Assembly: GCA_900473745.1 (NCBI GenBank)
Contig: UCMW01000005.1
Span: 62,358 to 126,357, forward strand
Length of the DNA: 64,000 bases
Direction of reading: 5' to 3'
DNA from: Hyphomicrobiales bacterium
Lineage (GTDB): Bacteria; Pseudomonadota; Alphaproteobacteria; Rhizobiales; Rhizobiaceae
The translations under genes and the position numbers were made by a program. A model generated the notes under the pieces. It was not told the DNA's origin. It did no database searches and worked only from the letters and a program-made list of their open reading frames with translations. Shown piece after piece: positions 16,370 to 27,172 of this stretch. Numbering within the stretch: the stretch's first letter is position 1; each line of letters opens with the position of its first letter.

Positions 16370-17305
16370 TCAGGTCAATATTGCACTTCCGTCGGACGAT
16401 AGAAGATTTCTATCGAAGTCCCGCGCTGCTGCGCGAGCGCGGGCTTCGTGCAGAAGAGCTGATACCAAAGGAGTATGCGGTTCGCGGTATGCCGCAACCA
16501 AGCCCACCGAATGCTCAGCATGCGGCTCGGTGATCGGGATCATCCGGATTTCTTCCGGAAAACCGAATGACTCGGCCACGTTGCGCGGCATGATGGAGGC
16601 ACATTGCCCCGTGCGGATATGGGAGAAGAGCACGATCATCGAATTCGACTCCAGCATCAGCTTCGGCGTGACTCCGACCTCTGACATGTGGAGGTTGATG
16701 ATGCGACGATTCTGCATGTCGGGCGTCAGGAGACACAGCCTGATCTCTGCAACCTCCTTCCAGGTGACGGTTTCCCGATCGGCGAGCGGCGAACCTGCAG
16801 CGCTGATCAGATGATAGCGCTCGGAATAGAGCGGCACACTCGTGACGCGCCCGAGGGGTTCATTGTCGAGATAGGTGATGCCTGCATCGATCTCCAGATC
16901 CTCCAGCATGCTGAGAACCTGCAGCGAATTGCGCGAGAGAATGGTGAAGGTCACATCCGGATGCCGCTTCTGAAAGGGCTCGGTCAGCTTGCGGACCATC
17001 GCAAGGGCAGTCGGGATGGCCGCGATCCGCATATGACCCGCAAGACCCGTGCGGGCCGCGCGCATCTCCTCGCGCATGGTGCGGGTGTCACCGACGATCC
17101 GCCGCGCCCATTCCAGCACGCGCTGGCCTTCCGGCGTGAGACCGAGAAAGCGCGACCCACGCTGAACCAGCATGACACCAAGCTGCTCCTCGAGTTGACG
17201 AATCCCTGCTGAAAGCGTCGGTTGCGTCACGCCGCATTCTTCGGCCGCGCGGCCGAAATGCTGCTGGCGGGCAAGCGCGATGAAGAATTCCAGCTTGTCG
17301 ATCAT
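16370..17305 (-). CDS. LysR family regulator of the formate dehydrogenase operon
   Basis: A 311-residue LysR-type regulator with an N-terminal helix-turn-helix (residues 1-60: LARQQHFGRAAEECGVTQPT, then LSAGIRQLEEQLG) and a type-2 periplasmic-binding-like effector domain from ~90 to 300. It lies directly upstream of fdsG on the same strand, a standard position for the fds activator in related bacteria. Formate or a related C1 compound is the likely signal, by context only. It starts 33 bases after the ArsR-family gene, so the two regulators may share a transcript. Confidence 0.9.
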   Translation of the reverse strand: MIDKLEFFIALARQQHFGRAAEECGVTQPTLSAGIRQLEEQLGVMLVQRGSRFLGLTPEGQRVLEWARRIVGDTRTMREEMRAARTGLAGHMRIAAIPTALAMVRKLTEPFQKRHPDVTFTILSRNSLQVLSMLEDLEIDAGITYLDNEPLGRVTSVPLYSERYHLISAAGSPLADRETVTWKEVAEIRLCLLTPDMQNRRIINLHMSEVGVTPKLMLESNSMIVLFSHIRTGQCASIMPRNVAESFGFPEEIRMIPITEPHAEHSVGLVAAYREPHTPLVSALLHEARARAAARDFDRNLLSSDGSAILT

Positions 17306-17338
17306 GGTCCCGCCTGCTTCCGGATGAACGCCACCGCG

Positions 17339-17701
17339 CTAGGCTTCGGCAAGGGCCTCTGCATCGCTCGGCGTGGCGGCCTTCGGACCGCAATACATCT
17401 TGTAGAGGACGGAAATCAGTTCGGCGAGTTGCGGATCGGCGATACGGTAATAGATCTGCCGCCCTTCTCGCCGGGTCTGCACCACCTGGTCAGCTCTCAG
17501 ACGTGCCAGTTGCTGGGAGACGACAGCCTGCTGGATCCCGAGAAACTGTTCGATCTCGCTGACGGTCTTCTCGCCCTGGCAGAGCATGCAGAGCATCAAC
17601 AGGCGCGTCTCGTGCGAAAGCGCCTTCAACAATCCGCTCGCCTCGCGTGCCTTCGAGAGGAAGTCGTCCAGGGTCTCGGATGTCAAAGGTGTTTCCTTCA
17701 T
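17339..17701 (-). CDS. ArsR family repressor with BigR/SqrR-type cysteine pair
   Basis: A 120-residue ArsR winged-helix protein from the ATG at 17701; the longer open frame upstream adds an unrelated basic stretch. HTH: KTVSEIEQFLGIQQAVVSQQ. It lacks the CxC metal site of ArsR/CadC proteins. Instead it has C38 in helix 2 (RLLMLCML) and C104 near the C-terminus (LYKMYC), 66 residues apart. As I recall it, this is the same spacing and context as the cysteines that form the tetrasulfide in the persulfide sensors SqrR and BigR. This makes a reactive-sulfur or redox sensor the best guess. No sulfide-oxidation gene is adjacent; the next gene on the strand is the LysR regulator of the fds operon, 33 bases away. 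Confidence 0.85.
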   Translation of the reverse strand: MKETPLTSETLDDFLSKAREASGLLKALSHETRLLMLCMLCQGEKTVSEIEQFLGIQQAVVSQQLARLRADQVVQTRREGRQIYYRIADPQLAELISVLYKMYCGPKAATPSDAEALAEA

Positions 17702-17787
17702 GGCAATATCCGGTGATCGTGTGACGCGCGTCCGACGGGGGCCGCAATCTGGCCCTTGCGCCCTTCCTATCACATAGGTTGTCCGAC

Positions 17788-18804
<1,017 letters not shown>

Positions 18805-18874
18805 TCACATTCGCGTCAGATGCGCATGGCGCAGGCCGATCCCCTCTGATTTAATATCGAGAACACGAAATGAG

Positions 18875-19816
18875 ATGGTGCGAAAGATCATGAGACGGCT
18901 GCCGGCCCTGTCCGCGATGAAGGTGTTCGAGGTGGTCGGCCAGACCCGGAGCTTCACCCGTGCCGCGGAATTGCTGAACTTGACCCAGAGTGCTGTCAGC
19001 CGTCAGGTGCGCAATCTTGAGGAACAGCTGGGCGAAACACTCGTCATCCGCCGGCATCATCACCTCGAGCTGACCGCCTCGGGCGCCGAACTGCTCGCCT
19101 CGCTGCAGCACGCCTTCCACACGGTGGAGATGACCGTTCGCAATATCCGCGAGAAAAGCAATCTCCGCCGTCTCCGGATCAACGTGCCGCCGACCTTTGC
19201 CAAGCGCTGGTTGATGCCGCGGCTGATGAGCCTCAGAGCCTTCCTGCCCGACGTTGATCTCAGCATCACCACCGATCTCGAGGACAATCTTTCGGAACGA
19301 GGCATGCTGGACTGCGCCATCCGTTTCGGCGACGGGGAGTGGCCGAGCCTGCGCTCGGAACGGCTGTTCACGGAACGCCATATCGCCGTCTGCGCTCCGC
19401 ATCTCATGGAAAGCCTGCGGGACGAAGAGGCAATCGATCTCTCCCGCTTCACCTTCCTGCATGTGCTGGCTTCTGCCGATCAGCGGTATCTCACCTGGCA
19501 GCGCTGGCTGGATGCGGCGGGCCTCACTGAAACAGACACGCAAGGCGGACTGGAGTTCGACCTGCTCGATCTCGTCATCGAAGCCGCCTGCAACGGGCTC
19601 GGGGTCGCGGTGGCCGACAGGTCGATGGTCGCCCCCCTGATGCAGACCGGAGCGCTCACCCAAGTGCTGGATGTCGAGGTCGAGGGCCACGAATCCTACT
19701 GGCTCGTGATGCGAACCGATCGGACGCTGTCCCCGCATGTCGAGGCGCTCAGACGCTGGCTGAACCATGAAATCGGCACAGGCTCGATGCCGGCACTCAG
19801 GCAAGCGAACGCCTGA
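18875..19816 (+). CDS. LysR family regulator (GcvA-like)
   Basis: A 313-residue LysR-type regulator of the GcvA-like subgroup. It starts PALSAMKVFEVVGQTRSFTR, followed by the HTH (LLNLTQSAVSRQVRNLEEQL) and an effector domain with the subgroup's LRINVPPTFAKRWLMPRL. A second in-frame ATG at 18890 is an equally plausible start. It heads a same-strand run with the aldehyde dehydrogenase, enolase-superfamily and GMC genes and is divergent from the lactate dehydrogenase gene, so it probably regulates one or both. The effector is unknown. Confidence 0.88.
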   Translation: MVRKIMRRLPALSAMKVFEVVGQTRSFTRAAELLNLTQSAVSRQVRNLEEQLGETLVIRRHHHLELTASGAELLASLQHAFHTVEMTVRNIREKSNLRRLRINVPPTFAKRWLMPRLMSLRAFLPDVDLSITTDLEDNLSERGMLDCAIRFGDGEWPSLRSERLFTERHIAVCAPHLMESLRDEEAIDLSRFTFLHVLASADQRYLTWQRWLDAAGLTETDTQGGLEFDLLDLVIEAACNGLGVAVADRSMVAPLMQTGALTQVLDVEVEGHESYWLVMRTDRTLSPHVEALRRWLNHEIGTGSMPALRQANA

Positions 19817-19917
19817 AACATTCCTTTTCGGAATGCTTAACCCGACAATAAGTCGCTTGCGAAGCAGGAGCAGCGACTTCCTACTTGGGCGTACTGTCCG
19901 TTGCCGGAGCGCCTGCC

Positions 19918-21342
19918 ATGTCCACCTTCCAGAACTTCATCGCCGGATCGTTTCGAGATACGGGGCCACGCCCGACGATCGAGGTGAAGAACCCTGCCAC
20001 TGGTCGGGTCTTTGCATCGGTCACCTCGGCGACGGAAGCCGATGTCATCGAGGCGGTGGACGCAGCCGCTGCTGCCCAGAAGCCGTGGGGCCGCCTGCCG
20101 GCCATCTATCGCGGCAATGCACTCCGCAGGCTCGCCGATGCCGTCGAGCGCCATCAGCAGAAGATCGGCGCTGCATTGGCCCAGGAATCCGGCAAGAGCC
20201 TCGAGGATGCCGTGGCCGAAACCGGCTATGGCGTTGAACTGATGCGCTATCACGCCGAATGGGCGCGCCGCGTCGAGGGCGAGGTGATCGAGAGCGACAC
20301 ACCTGATGAAACGCTGATGTTGAAGCGCGCCCCGATCGGCGTCGTCGCCTGCCTCATCCCCTTCAACTTCCCGATCTACACGTTGGTGCGCAAGATTGCC
20401 CCGGCATTGATCACCGGCAATGCCGTGGTTGTCCGGCCCAGCAACAACACGCCAACTTCGGCCTTTGTCTTCGCCGAAGCGATCCATGAAGCGGACCTTC
20501 CGGTCGGTCTCATCAGCATCATGGCGATGAGTCACGATGTCGCGCAGGTCATTTGCACCCGGCGTGAGGTCGGCATGATCACCCTGACCGGTAGCGTCGC
20601 CGCAGGCCAGGTCGTACTCGACTACTGCAAGACGAATATCGCCAAGCCATCGCTGGAATTGGGCGGCAAGACGCCTGTGATCGTCGAGCCGGATGCCGAT
20701 CTTGATGTGGTGACGAAAGGCGTGCTCGCCGCAAAGACCGCCCATTGCGGCCAGGTCTGCACCTCCGTCGAGCGGCTCTACGTGCATGCCTCCGTGCATG
20801 GCACGCTTCTCGCCAAGCTGAAGGACGCTTTCGAGCGCCGCCACTATGGTGATCGTGCCGAGGACCCGACACACATGGGACCGCTCGCGAATGCTGCAGC
20901 CCGCCTCAGGGTTCATCATATGGTCGAACGGGCCAAGGCCGATGGCGCAGTGATCGAGACGGGTGGCTTCCTGCCCGCAGGCGACGGCTATTTCTATCCG
21001 CCGACACTGCTCTCCGACTGCCGCCAGGACATGGAGATCGTCCAGGAGGAGGTCTTCGGCCCCGTACTCGCGGTCATTCCCTATACCGATTTCGACGAGG
21101 CGCTTGCCATGGCAAGCGACCACCAGTTCGGCCTCGCCTCCGTCGTCTTTACCGAGAACTACCACAAGGTGATGAAGGCCGCGAACGAGATCGAAGCGGG
21201 CGAACTCTACATCAACCGCTTCCCGGCCGACCCTTATCAAGGCTACCACGCGGGCTGGAAGCGCTCCGGCCTTGGCGGCGACGACGGCAAGCACGGCATG
21301 CTGGAATTCACCCAGACCCGCCTCGTCATCCTCAAACACTGA
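19918..21342 (+). CDS. Aldehyde dehydrogenase (AldA/lactaldehyde dehydrogenase-like)
   Basis: A 474-residue NAD(P)-dependent aldehyde dehydrogenase from the ATG at 19918. Catalytic residues: N150 (PFNFPIY), E248 (LELGGKTP) and nucleophile C281 (CGQVCTSVERLYV). The CGQVC-xx-ER context and overall pattern resemble E. coli AldA, which oxidises lactaldehyde and glycolaldehyde. An oddity is the nucleotide-binding motif. The usual KPSE reads RPSN here (R173, N176), replacing both the Lys and Glu that contact the adenosine ribose; this may alter NAD versus NADP use. The next gene starts 42 bases after its stop. The actual substrate is unknown and is likely an aldehyde made in the sugar-acid pathway of the neighbours. 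Confidence 0.87.
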   Translation: MSTFQNFIAGSFRDTGPRPTIEVKNPATGRVFASVTSATEADVIEAVDAAAAAQKPWGRLPAIYRGNALRRLADAVERHQQKIGAALAQESGKSLEDAVAETGYGVELMRYHAEWARRVEGEVIESDTPDETLMLKRAPIGVVACLIPFNFPIYTLVRKIAPALITGNAVVVRPSNNTPTSAFVFAEAIHEADLPVGLISIMAMSHDVAQVICTRREVGMITLTGSVAAGQVVLDYCKTNIAKPSLELGGKTPVIVEPDADLDVVTKGVLAAKTAHCGQVCTSVERLYVHASVHGTLLAKLKDAFERRHYGDRAEDPTHMGPLANAAARLRVHHMVERAKADGAVIETGGFLPAGDGYFYPPTLLSDCRQDMEIVQEEVFGPVLAVIPYTDFDEALAMASDHQFGLASVVFTENYHKVMKAANEIEAGELYINRFPADPYQGYHAGWKRSGLGGDDGKHGMLEFTQTRLVILKH

Positions 21343-21384
21343 TCGCCGATTAGCCGGCTCAAGAATTCTTCATCGGGGGCATCC

Positions 21385-22602
21385 ATGAAAGTCGCTTCGC
21401 TCAAGACACACGTTGTCGCCACGCCCGCACCGCATATCGGCGGCATGTACTGGATCTTCGTCGAACTGGAGACGGCCTGCGGCATCAAGGGCGTCGGCGA
21501 GATCTACTCGACTGCCTTCCATCCCTCGGGCATCGCCGTCCTCGTCGAAGACGTCTTCACCCGCTATCTCGAAGGTCACGATCCGCACCAGATCGAGCGC
21601 TTCTGGCGCGCCGCCTATTCGAGCGGTTTCACCCAGCGGCCTGATCCCACCATGGTCGGGATCATCTCCGGTCTCGAAATCGCCTGCTGGGACATCATCG
21701 GCAAGGCGGCGGGACGGCCGGTCGCCGATCTGCTCGGTGGGCCAGTCTTCGAGAAGCTGCGCGCCTATACCTATCTCTATCCGAAGAACGCGGCCGGCGA
21801 ATATGATTACAACGACCCGGATCTCGCCGCCGAAGAGGCGATCCGCATGGTCGATGCCGGCTTCACCGCGCTGAAATTCGACCCGGCCGGCCCCTATACC
21901 AACTATTCCGGTCATCAGCTGTCGCTGCCCGTCATGGATCGCTGCGAAGAGTTCTGCCGCAAGATCCGTGATGCTATAGGCAACCGCGCCGACATCCTCT
22001 TCGGCACCCATGGCCAGATGGTCCCGTCCTCGGCGATCCGTCTCGCCAAGCGGCTGGAAAAGTATGATCCGCTCTGGTTCGAGGAGCCCGTTCCGCCCGG
22101 CCAGGAAGCGGCGATGGCGGAAGTCGCCCGCGCCACCTCGATCCCCGTCTCGACGGGCGAGCGTCTGACGACGAAATACGAGTTCCAGCGAGTATTGCAA
22201 CTCGGCTCGGCCTCCATCCTGCAGATGAATGTCGCACGCGTCGGCGGCTTGCTGGAGGCGAAGAAGATCGCCGGGATGGCCGAGTCCTTCTATGCGCAGA
22301 TTGCGCCCCACCTTTACAACGGCCCGGTCGGGGCGGCAGCCTCGATCCAGCTCGCCGCAACCTGCCCGAACTTCCTCATCCATGAGGCGATCATGGATTT
22401 CGGCGGCTTCCATGCCGAGGTGCTGAAGACAAAACTCGGCTTCGACGATGGATATCTGATCCCCTCGCGCGAACCTGGCCTCGGCATCGAGCTGAACCAC
22501 GACGTTATTGCCCTCCACACGCCCTATACCGGCGACAGGCTGCATCTGCAGATGGCGCCGGAGCATGCCGATGTGAAGGCCTTCATGCCGGCCAAAGGCT
22601 GA
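21385..22602 (+). CDS. Mandelate racemase/muconate lactonizing (enolase superfamily) enzyme
   Basis: A 405-residue enolase-superfamily protein with an N-terminal capping domain (1-~125) and a TIM barrel. It is closest in pattern to galactonate-type sugar-acid dehydratases: K164 (LKFD) on strand 2, E233/E234 (WFEEP), E259 (STGER) and H309 (APHL). Two positions differ from the family. The Asp metal ligand at the end of the third strand (D-x-N/H in relatives) reads G207-T208-H209, and the Asp of the His-Asp dyad (usually LQPD) reads LQMN (N282). It probably dehydrates or cycloisomerises a sugar acid, with metal binding that may use H209. It is flanked by an aldehyde dehydrogenase and a GMC oxidoreductase in one probable operon. 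The substrate is not identifiable. Confidence 0.85.
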   Translation: MKVASLKTHVVATPAPHIGGMYWIFVELETACGIKGVGEIYSTAFHPSGIAVLVEDVFTRYLEGHDPHQIERFWRAAYSSGFTQRPDPTMVGIISGLEIACWDIIGKAAGRPVADLLGGPVFEKLRAYTYLYPKNAAGEYDYNDPDLAAEEAIRMVDAGFTALKFDPAGPYTNYSGHQLSLPVMDRCEEFCRKIRDAIGNRADILFGTHGQMVPSSAIRLAKRLEKYDPLWFEEPVPPGQEAAMAEVARATSIPVSTGERLTTKYEFQRVLQLGSASILQMNVARVGGLLEAKKIAGMAESFYAQIAPHLYNGPVGAAASIQLAATCPNFLIHEAIMDFGGFHAEVLKTKLGFDDGYLIPSREPGLGIELNHDVIALHTPYTGDRLHLQMAPEHADVKAFMPAKG

Positions 22603-22612
22603 GGGACACTCC

Positions 22613-24232
22613 ATGATCTTCGATTTCATCGTGGTCGGTGCAGGCTCCGCAGGCTGCATCGTGGCCAGCCGCCTGAGTGAAAGCGGGCGTCATTCCGTGC
22701 TGCTCATCGAGGCCGGCGGCGAAGACAAGTCCTTCTGGTTCAAGATCCCGGTCGGCTACGCCAAAAGCTACTACAATCCCAGGGTCAACTGGATGTACCG
22801 GACAGAGCCGGAGGCCAACCTCGGCGGTCGGCGCATCTATGCCCCGCGCGGCAAGGTGCAGGGCGGCTCCGGCTCGATCAATGCCATGGTTTTCGTGCGG
22901 GGTGCCGCAGAAGATTTCGAAGACTGGCGGGCCGCCGGCAATCCCGGCTGGGGCTTCGACGAAGTGCTGCCTTTCTTCCGCAAGCTCGAGACCCATGCGC
23001 GGGGAGAAAGCCCCTGGCATGGCGACAACGGTCCGATCCACGTGACACCGATGCGTGGTGCCACACATCCGGTGAGCGACGCCTTTCTCGACGCCTGCGA
23101 CGAACTCGGTATCCCGCTGAACGAGGATTTCAACGGCGCGACGATCGCAGGCGCTGGCGTCTATGACGTCAATACAAGGCGCGGCCAGCGTTCGCATTCA
23201 AGCGCCGAGTATCTGCGCCCTGCCCTGAAGCGACCCAACCTCTCCATCGAGCGCCAGGCGCATGCCCGACGTTTGCTGATCGAACAGGATGGCCGTGTTT
23301 CCGGCGTCGAGGTCATCCAACGTGGCGAGGTCCGGAAGTTTACGGCGCGCCGCGAGGTCGTTCTCGCGGCAGGCGCGGTCGATACGCCGAAACTGATGCA
23401 ACTCTCTGGCCTCGGGGATGGGTGCCAGCTCTTTGTTCACGGCATCGAGACGCGCAAACACCTGCCGGCCGTCGGCAAGAACCTGCAGGACCATCTCTGC
23501 ACCAGCTTCTATTACCGTTCGAAACAGCCGACACTGAATGGCGAATTCGCGAGCCTCATCGGCCAGGCCCGCTTCGGCCTGACATGGCTCCTGAAGCGCA
23601 GCGGCCCCTTCGCCATGAGCGTGAACCAGGCCGGTGGCTTCTTCCGCGGATCGCCTGAGGAGACGCGGCCGAACATTCAGGTTTATTTCAACCCGCTCTC
23701 CTATCGGATCCCGGACAGTCCCAAGGCCAGCCTGACCCCGGAGCCCTATCCGGGCTTCCTCATCGCGTTCAACGCCTGCCGGCCAACCAGCAAAGGCACG
23801 ATTTCGATTGCCTCGCCCGAGGCTTCAGACGCCCCGCTTATCCGACCGAACTACCTGTCGACGGATCGCGATATCCAGGAAGTCTTGCAGGGGAGCCGGC
23901 TGATGCGACGCATCGCGGACGCGCGGGCTCTCGATGGTTGGGTGGAGGAGGAAGTGTCGCCCTCCAAGGCTGCCGATACCGATGACAAGCTGCTCGACTA
24001 TTTCCGTCTCAACAGCGGCTCGATCTATCACCTCTGCGGAACCTGCGCGATGGGCAGCGATCCCCGCGAGTCCGTGGTCGACGCCCGCCTCAGGGTGCAT
24101 GGTGTGCCGGGGCTGCGTGTCGTAGACGCCTCCGTCTTCCCCAACATCACCGCTGGCAACATCAATGCACCGACGATGATGGTTGCGGAAAAGGGTGCGG
24201 CGATGATCCTCGAAGACACCACGTCTGTCTGA
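22613..24232 (+). CDS. GMC family FAD-dependent oxidoreductase (choline/alcohol dehydrogenase-like)
   Basis: A 539-residue glucose-methanol-choline oxidoreductase. The FAD dinucleotide fold is at the N-terminus (VVGAGSAGCIVASRL, residues 7-21, plus the E33 region LLIEAGGED). GMC signature 1 is RGKVQGGSGSINAM (79-92) and signature 2 lies near 253-267 (GAVDTPKLMQLSG). The active-site pair is H473 (IYHLCGTCAMG) and N518 (GNINAPTM). There is no signal peptide, so it is cytoplasmic or membrane-associated and passes electrons to a quinone or other acceptor. It follows the enolase-superfamily gene by 10 bases. It probably oxidises a polyol or sugar alcohol feeding the pathway; choline is unlikely without bet genes nearby. 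Confidence 0.9.
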   Translation: MIFDFIVVGAGSAGCIVASRLSESGRHSVLLIEAGGEDKSFWFKIPVGYAKSYYNPRVNWMYRTEPEANLGGRRIYAPRGKVQGGSGSINAMVFVRGAAEDFEDWRAAGNPGWGFDEVLPFFRKLETHARGESPWHGDNGPIHVTPMRGATHPVSDAFLDACDELGIPLNEDFNGATIAGAGVYDVNTRRGQRSHSSAEYLRPALKRPNLSIERQAHARRLLIEQDGRVSGVEVIQRGEVRKFTARREVVLAAGAVDTPKLMQLSGLGDGCQLFVHGIETRKHLPAVGKNLQDHLCTSFYYRSKQPTLNGEFASLIGQARFGLTWLLKRSGPFAMSVNQAGGFFRGSPEETRPNIQVYFNPLSYRIPDSPKASLTPEPYPGFLIAFNACRPTSKGTISIASPEASDAPLIRPNYLSTDRDIQEVLQGSRLMRRIADARALDGWVEEEVSPSKAADTDDKLLDYFRLNSGSIYHLCGTCAMGSDPRESVVDARLRVHGVPGLRVVDASVFPNITAGNINAPTMMVAEKGAAMILEDTTSV

Positions 24233-24244
24233 CATCAGCGCATG

Positions 24245-24272
24245 AAAAAAGCCGGACTTGAAAGTCCGGCTT
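24245..24272 (-). terminator. Intrinsic terminator of the atp operon (bidirectional)
   Basis: AAGCCGGACT and AGTCCGGCTT form a perfect 10-bp stem around TGAA. On the minus strand it is followed by a run of six T residues, the classic intrinsic form, 27 bases after the atpC stop. It may also serve the converging GMC gene, whose stop is just 12 bases away. Confidence 0.9.
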
Positions 24273-24299
24273 CAACTCTTGTCCGTCGTGACCTGCCGA

Positions 24300-24707
24300 T
24301 CAGGCAGCGACGAGAACGCCGTTCAGGTTGGTCAGCTCGGCGAGATACTGTTCGAGCTTGGTGCGGTGTTCGTGATGCTCGACACCTTCCAGTTCCTTGC
24401 GGGCTTCGTCAATGCGCTTGGTAAGCGTGTCAGGCGAGATCTCCGAAAGCGGAACGGCGGATTCGGCAAGCAGCGTGCAGCCGGTCGGCAGGACGTCCGC
24501 GAAACCACCGAAGACCACATACTTGGAAACCTGGCCGGAGGCGAGCTTCACGGTCACCACGCCCGGCTTGATCGTCGTCATGGTCGGCGCATGATTGGCC
24601 ATGACGGTCATTTCGCCTTCCGTTGCCGGAATGACGACTTCGATCACCTGTTCGGAGAGCAGAAGACGCTCGGGCGAAACGAGCTCAAAGTTGAAATTGT
24701 CGGCCAT
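24300..24707 (-). CDS. atpC: F1F0 ATP synthase epsilon subunit
   Basis: A 135-residue epsilon subunit, part of the F1 central stalk and a regulator of ATP hydrolysis. The N-terminal beta sandwich shows FELVSPERLLLSEQ and GEMTVMANHAPTMTT-like conserved features. The C-terminal helical part (~85-130) contains the usual KRIDEARKELE helix. It is the last gene of atpHAGDC, 69 bases after atpD, and is followed by an intrinsic terminator. Confidence 0.96.
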   Translation of the reverse strand: MADNFNFELVSPERLLLSEQVIEVVIPATEGEMTVMANHAPTMTTIKPGVVTVKLASGQVSKYVVFGGFADVLPTGCTLLAESAVPLSEISPDTLTKRIDEARKELEGVEHHEHRTKLEQYLAELTNLNGVLVAA

Positions 24708-24776
24708 GGTCGTTCACTTCTCTGATGAAGGATTAAGCGACACGCGAGTGATCCCGCGTGCCGGCATTCCCTGTAC

Positions 24777-26258
<1,482 letters not shown>

Positions 26259-26264
26259 TTAACC

Positions 26265-27143
26265 TCAGAGCGCTTCCGCGCCCGAAATGATTTCAATGAG
26301 TTCCTTGGTGATCTGCGCCTGACGCTGGCGGTTGTACGAAAGCGTCAGCTTGTTGATCATCTCACCGGCATTGCGTGTCGCATTGTCCATGGCGCTCATC
26401 TTGGCGCCCATTTCACCCGCGACATTTTCGAGCAGGGCCCGGAAAATCTGAACCGAGATGTTACGCGGAATGAGATCCGTAAGGATCCCCGCCGCATCCG
26501 GCTCGTATTCGTACAGAGCAGCCGCGCCGTCCTGAGCAGGCGTCTCGGCCGGAGCAGCCGGGATGATCTGCTGGGCGGTCGGGATCTGGCTGATCACAGA
26601 CTTGAACTCGGAATAGAACAAGGTGCAGACGTCGAATTCGCCACGATCGAACATGCCGATAACCTTGCGGCTAATGGCATCAGCGTCGGCGAAACCGATA
26701 CGCTTCACCTCACGGAGGTCCGTGCGCTCAACGATCATGTCGGCGAATTCGCGACGCAGGCTGTCATAGCCCTTCTTGCCAACGCAGAAGAACTTGACCG
26801 TCTTGCCCTGGGCCAGCAGCTTGCGTGCGTGGTCACGAGCAAACCGTGCGATCGACGAGTTGAAGCCGCCGCAAAGACCGCGCTCGGCGGTGCAGACGAC
26901 GAGCAGATGCACGTCATCCTTGCCGTTGCCGGTCATCAGACGCGGCGCGCTGTCATCCGAACCGACGGCCTGAGCAATGTTCGCCAGGACGATACCCATG
27001 CGCTGGGAGTACGGGCGAGCAGCCTCGGCCGCCTCCTGCGCACGACGCAGCTTCGCCGCGGCGACCATTTTCATCGCCTTGGTGATCTTCTGCGTCGCCT
27101 TGACGGAGGCGATCCGGTTTTTCAGATCCTTAAGTGAAGGCAT
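26265..27143 (-). CDS. atpG: F1F0 ATP synthase gamma subunit
   Basis: The 292-residue central rotor shaft of F1. The conserved N-terminal coil ([20 protein letters not shown]) and C-terminal coil ([20 protein letters not shown]) pack together inside the alpha3beta3 ring. The Rossmann-like middle includes the [10 protein letters not shown] loop. An alphaproteobacterial insertion rich in Ala/Pro lies around residues 193-212. It is placed between atpA and atpD in the normal order. Confidence 0.97.
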   Translation of the reverse strand: MPSLKDLKNRIASVKATQKITKAMKMVAAAKLRRAQEAAEAARPYSQRMGIVLANIAQAVGSDDSAPRLMTGNGKDDVHLLVVCTAERGLCGGFNSSIARFARDHARKLLAQGKTVKFFCVGKKGYDSLRREFADMIVERTDLREVKRIGFADADAISRKVIGMFDRGEFDVCTLFYSEFKSVISQIPTAQQIIPAAPAETPAQDGAAALYEYEPDAAGILTDLIPRNISVQIFRALLENVAGEMGAKMSAMDNATRNAGEMINKLTLSYNRQRQAQITKELIEIISGAEAL

Positions 27144-27172
27144 CCGTTATCCGTCCTTGGCTTGAGCCTGAA

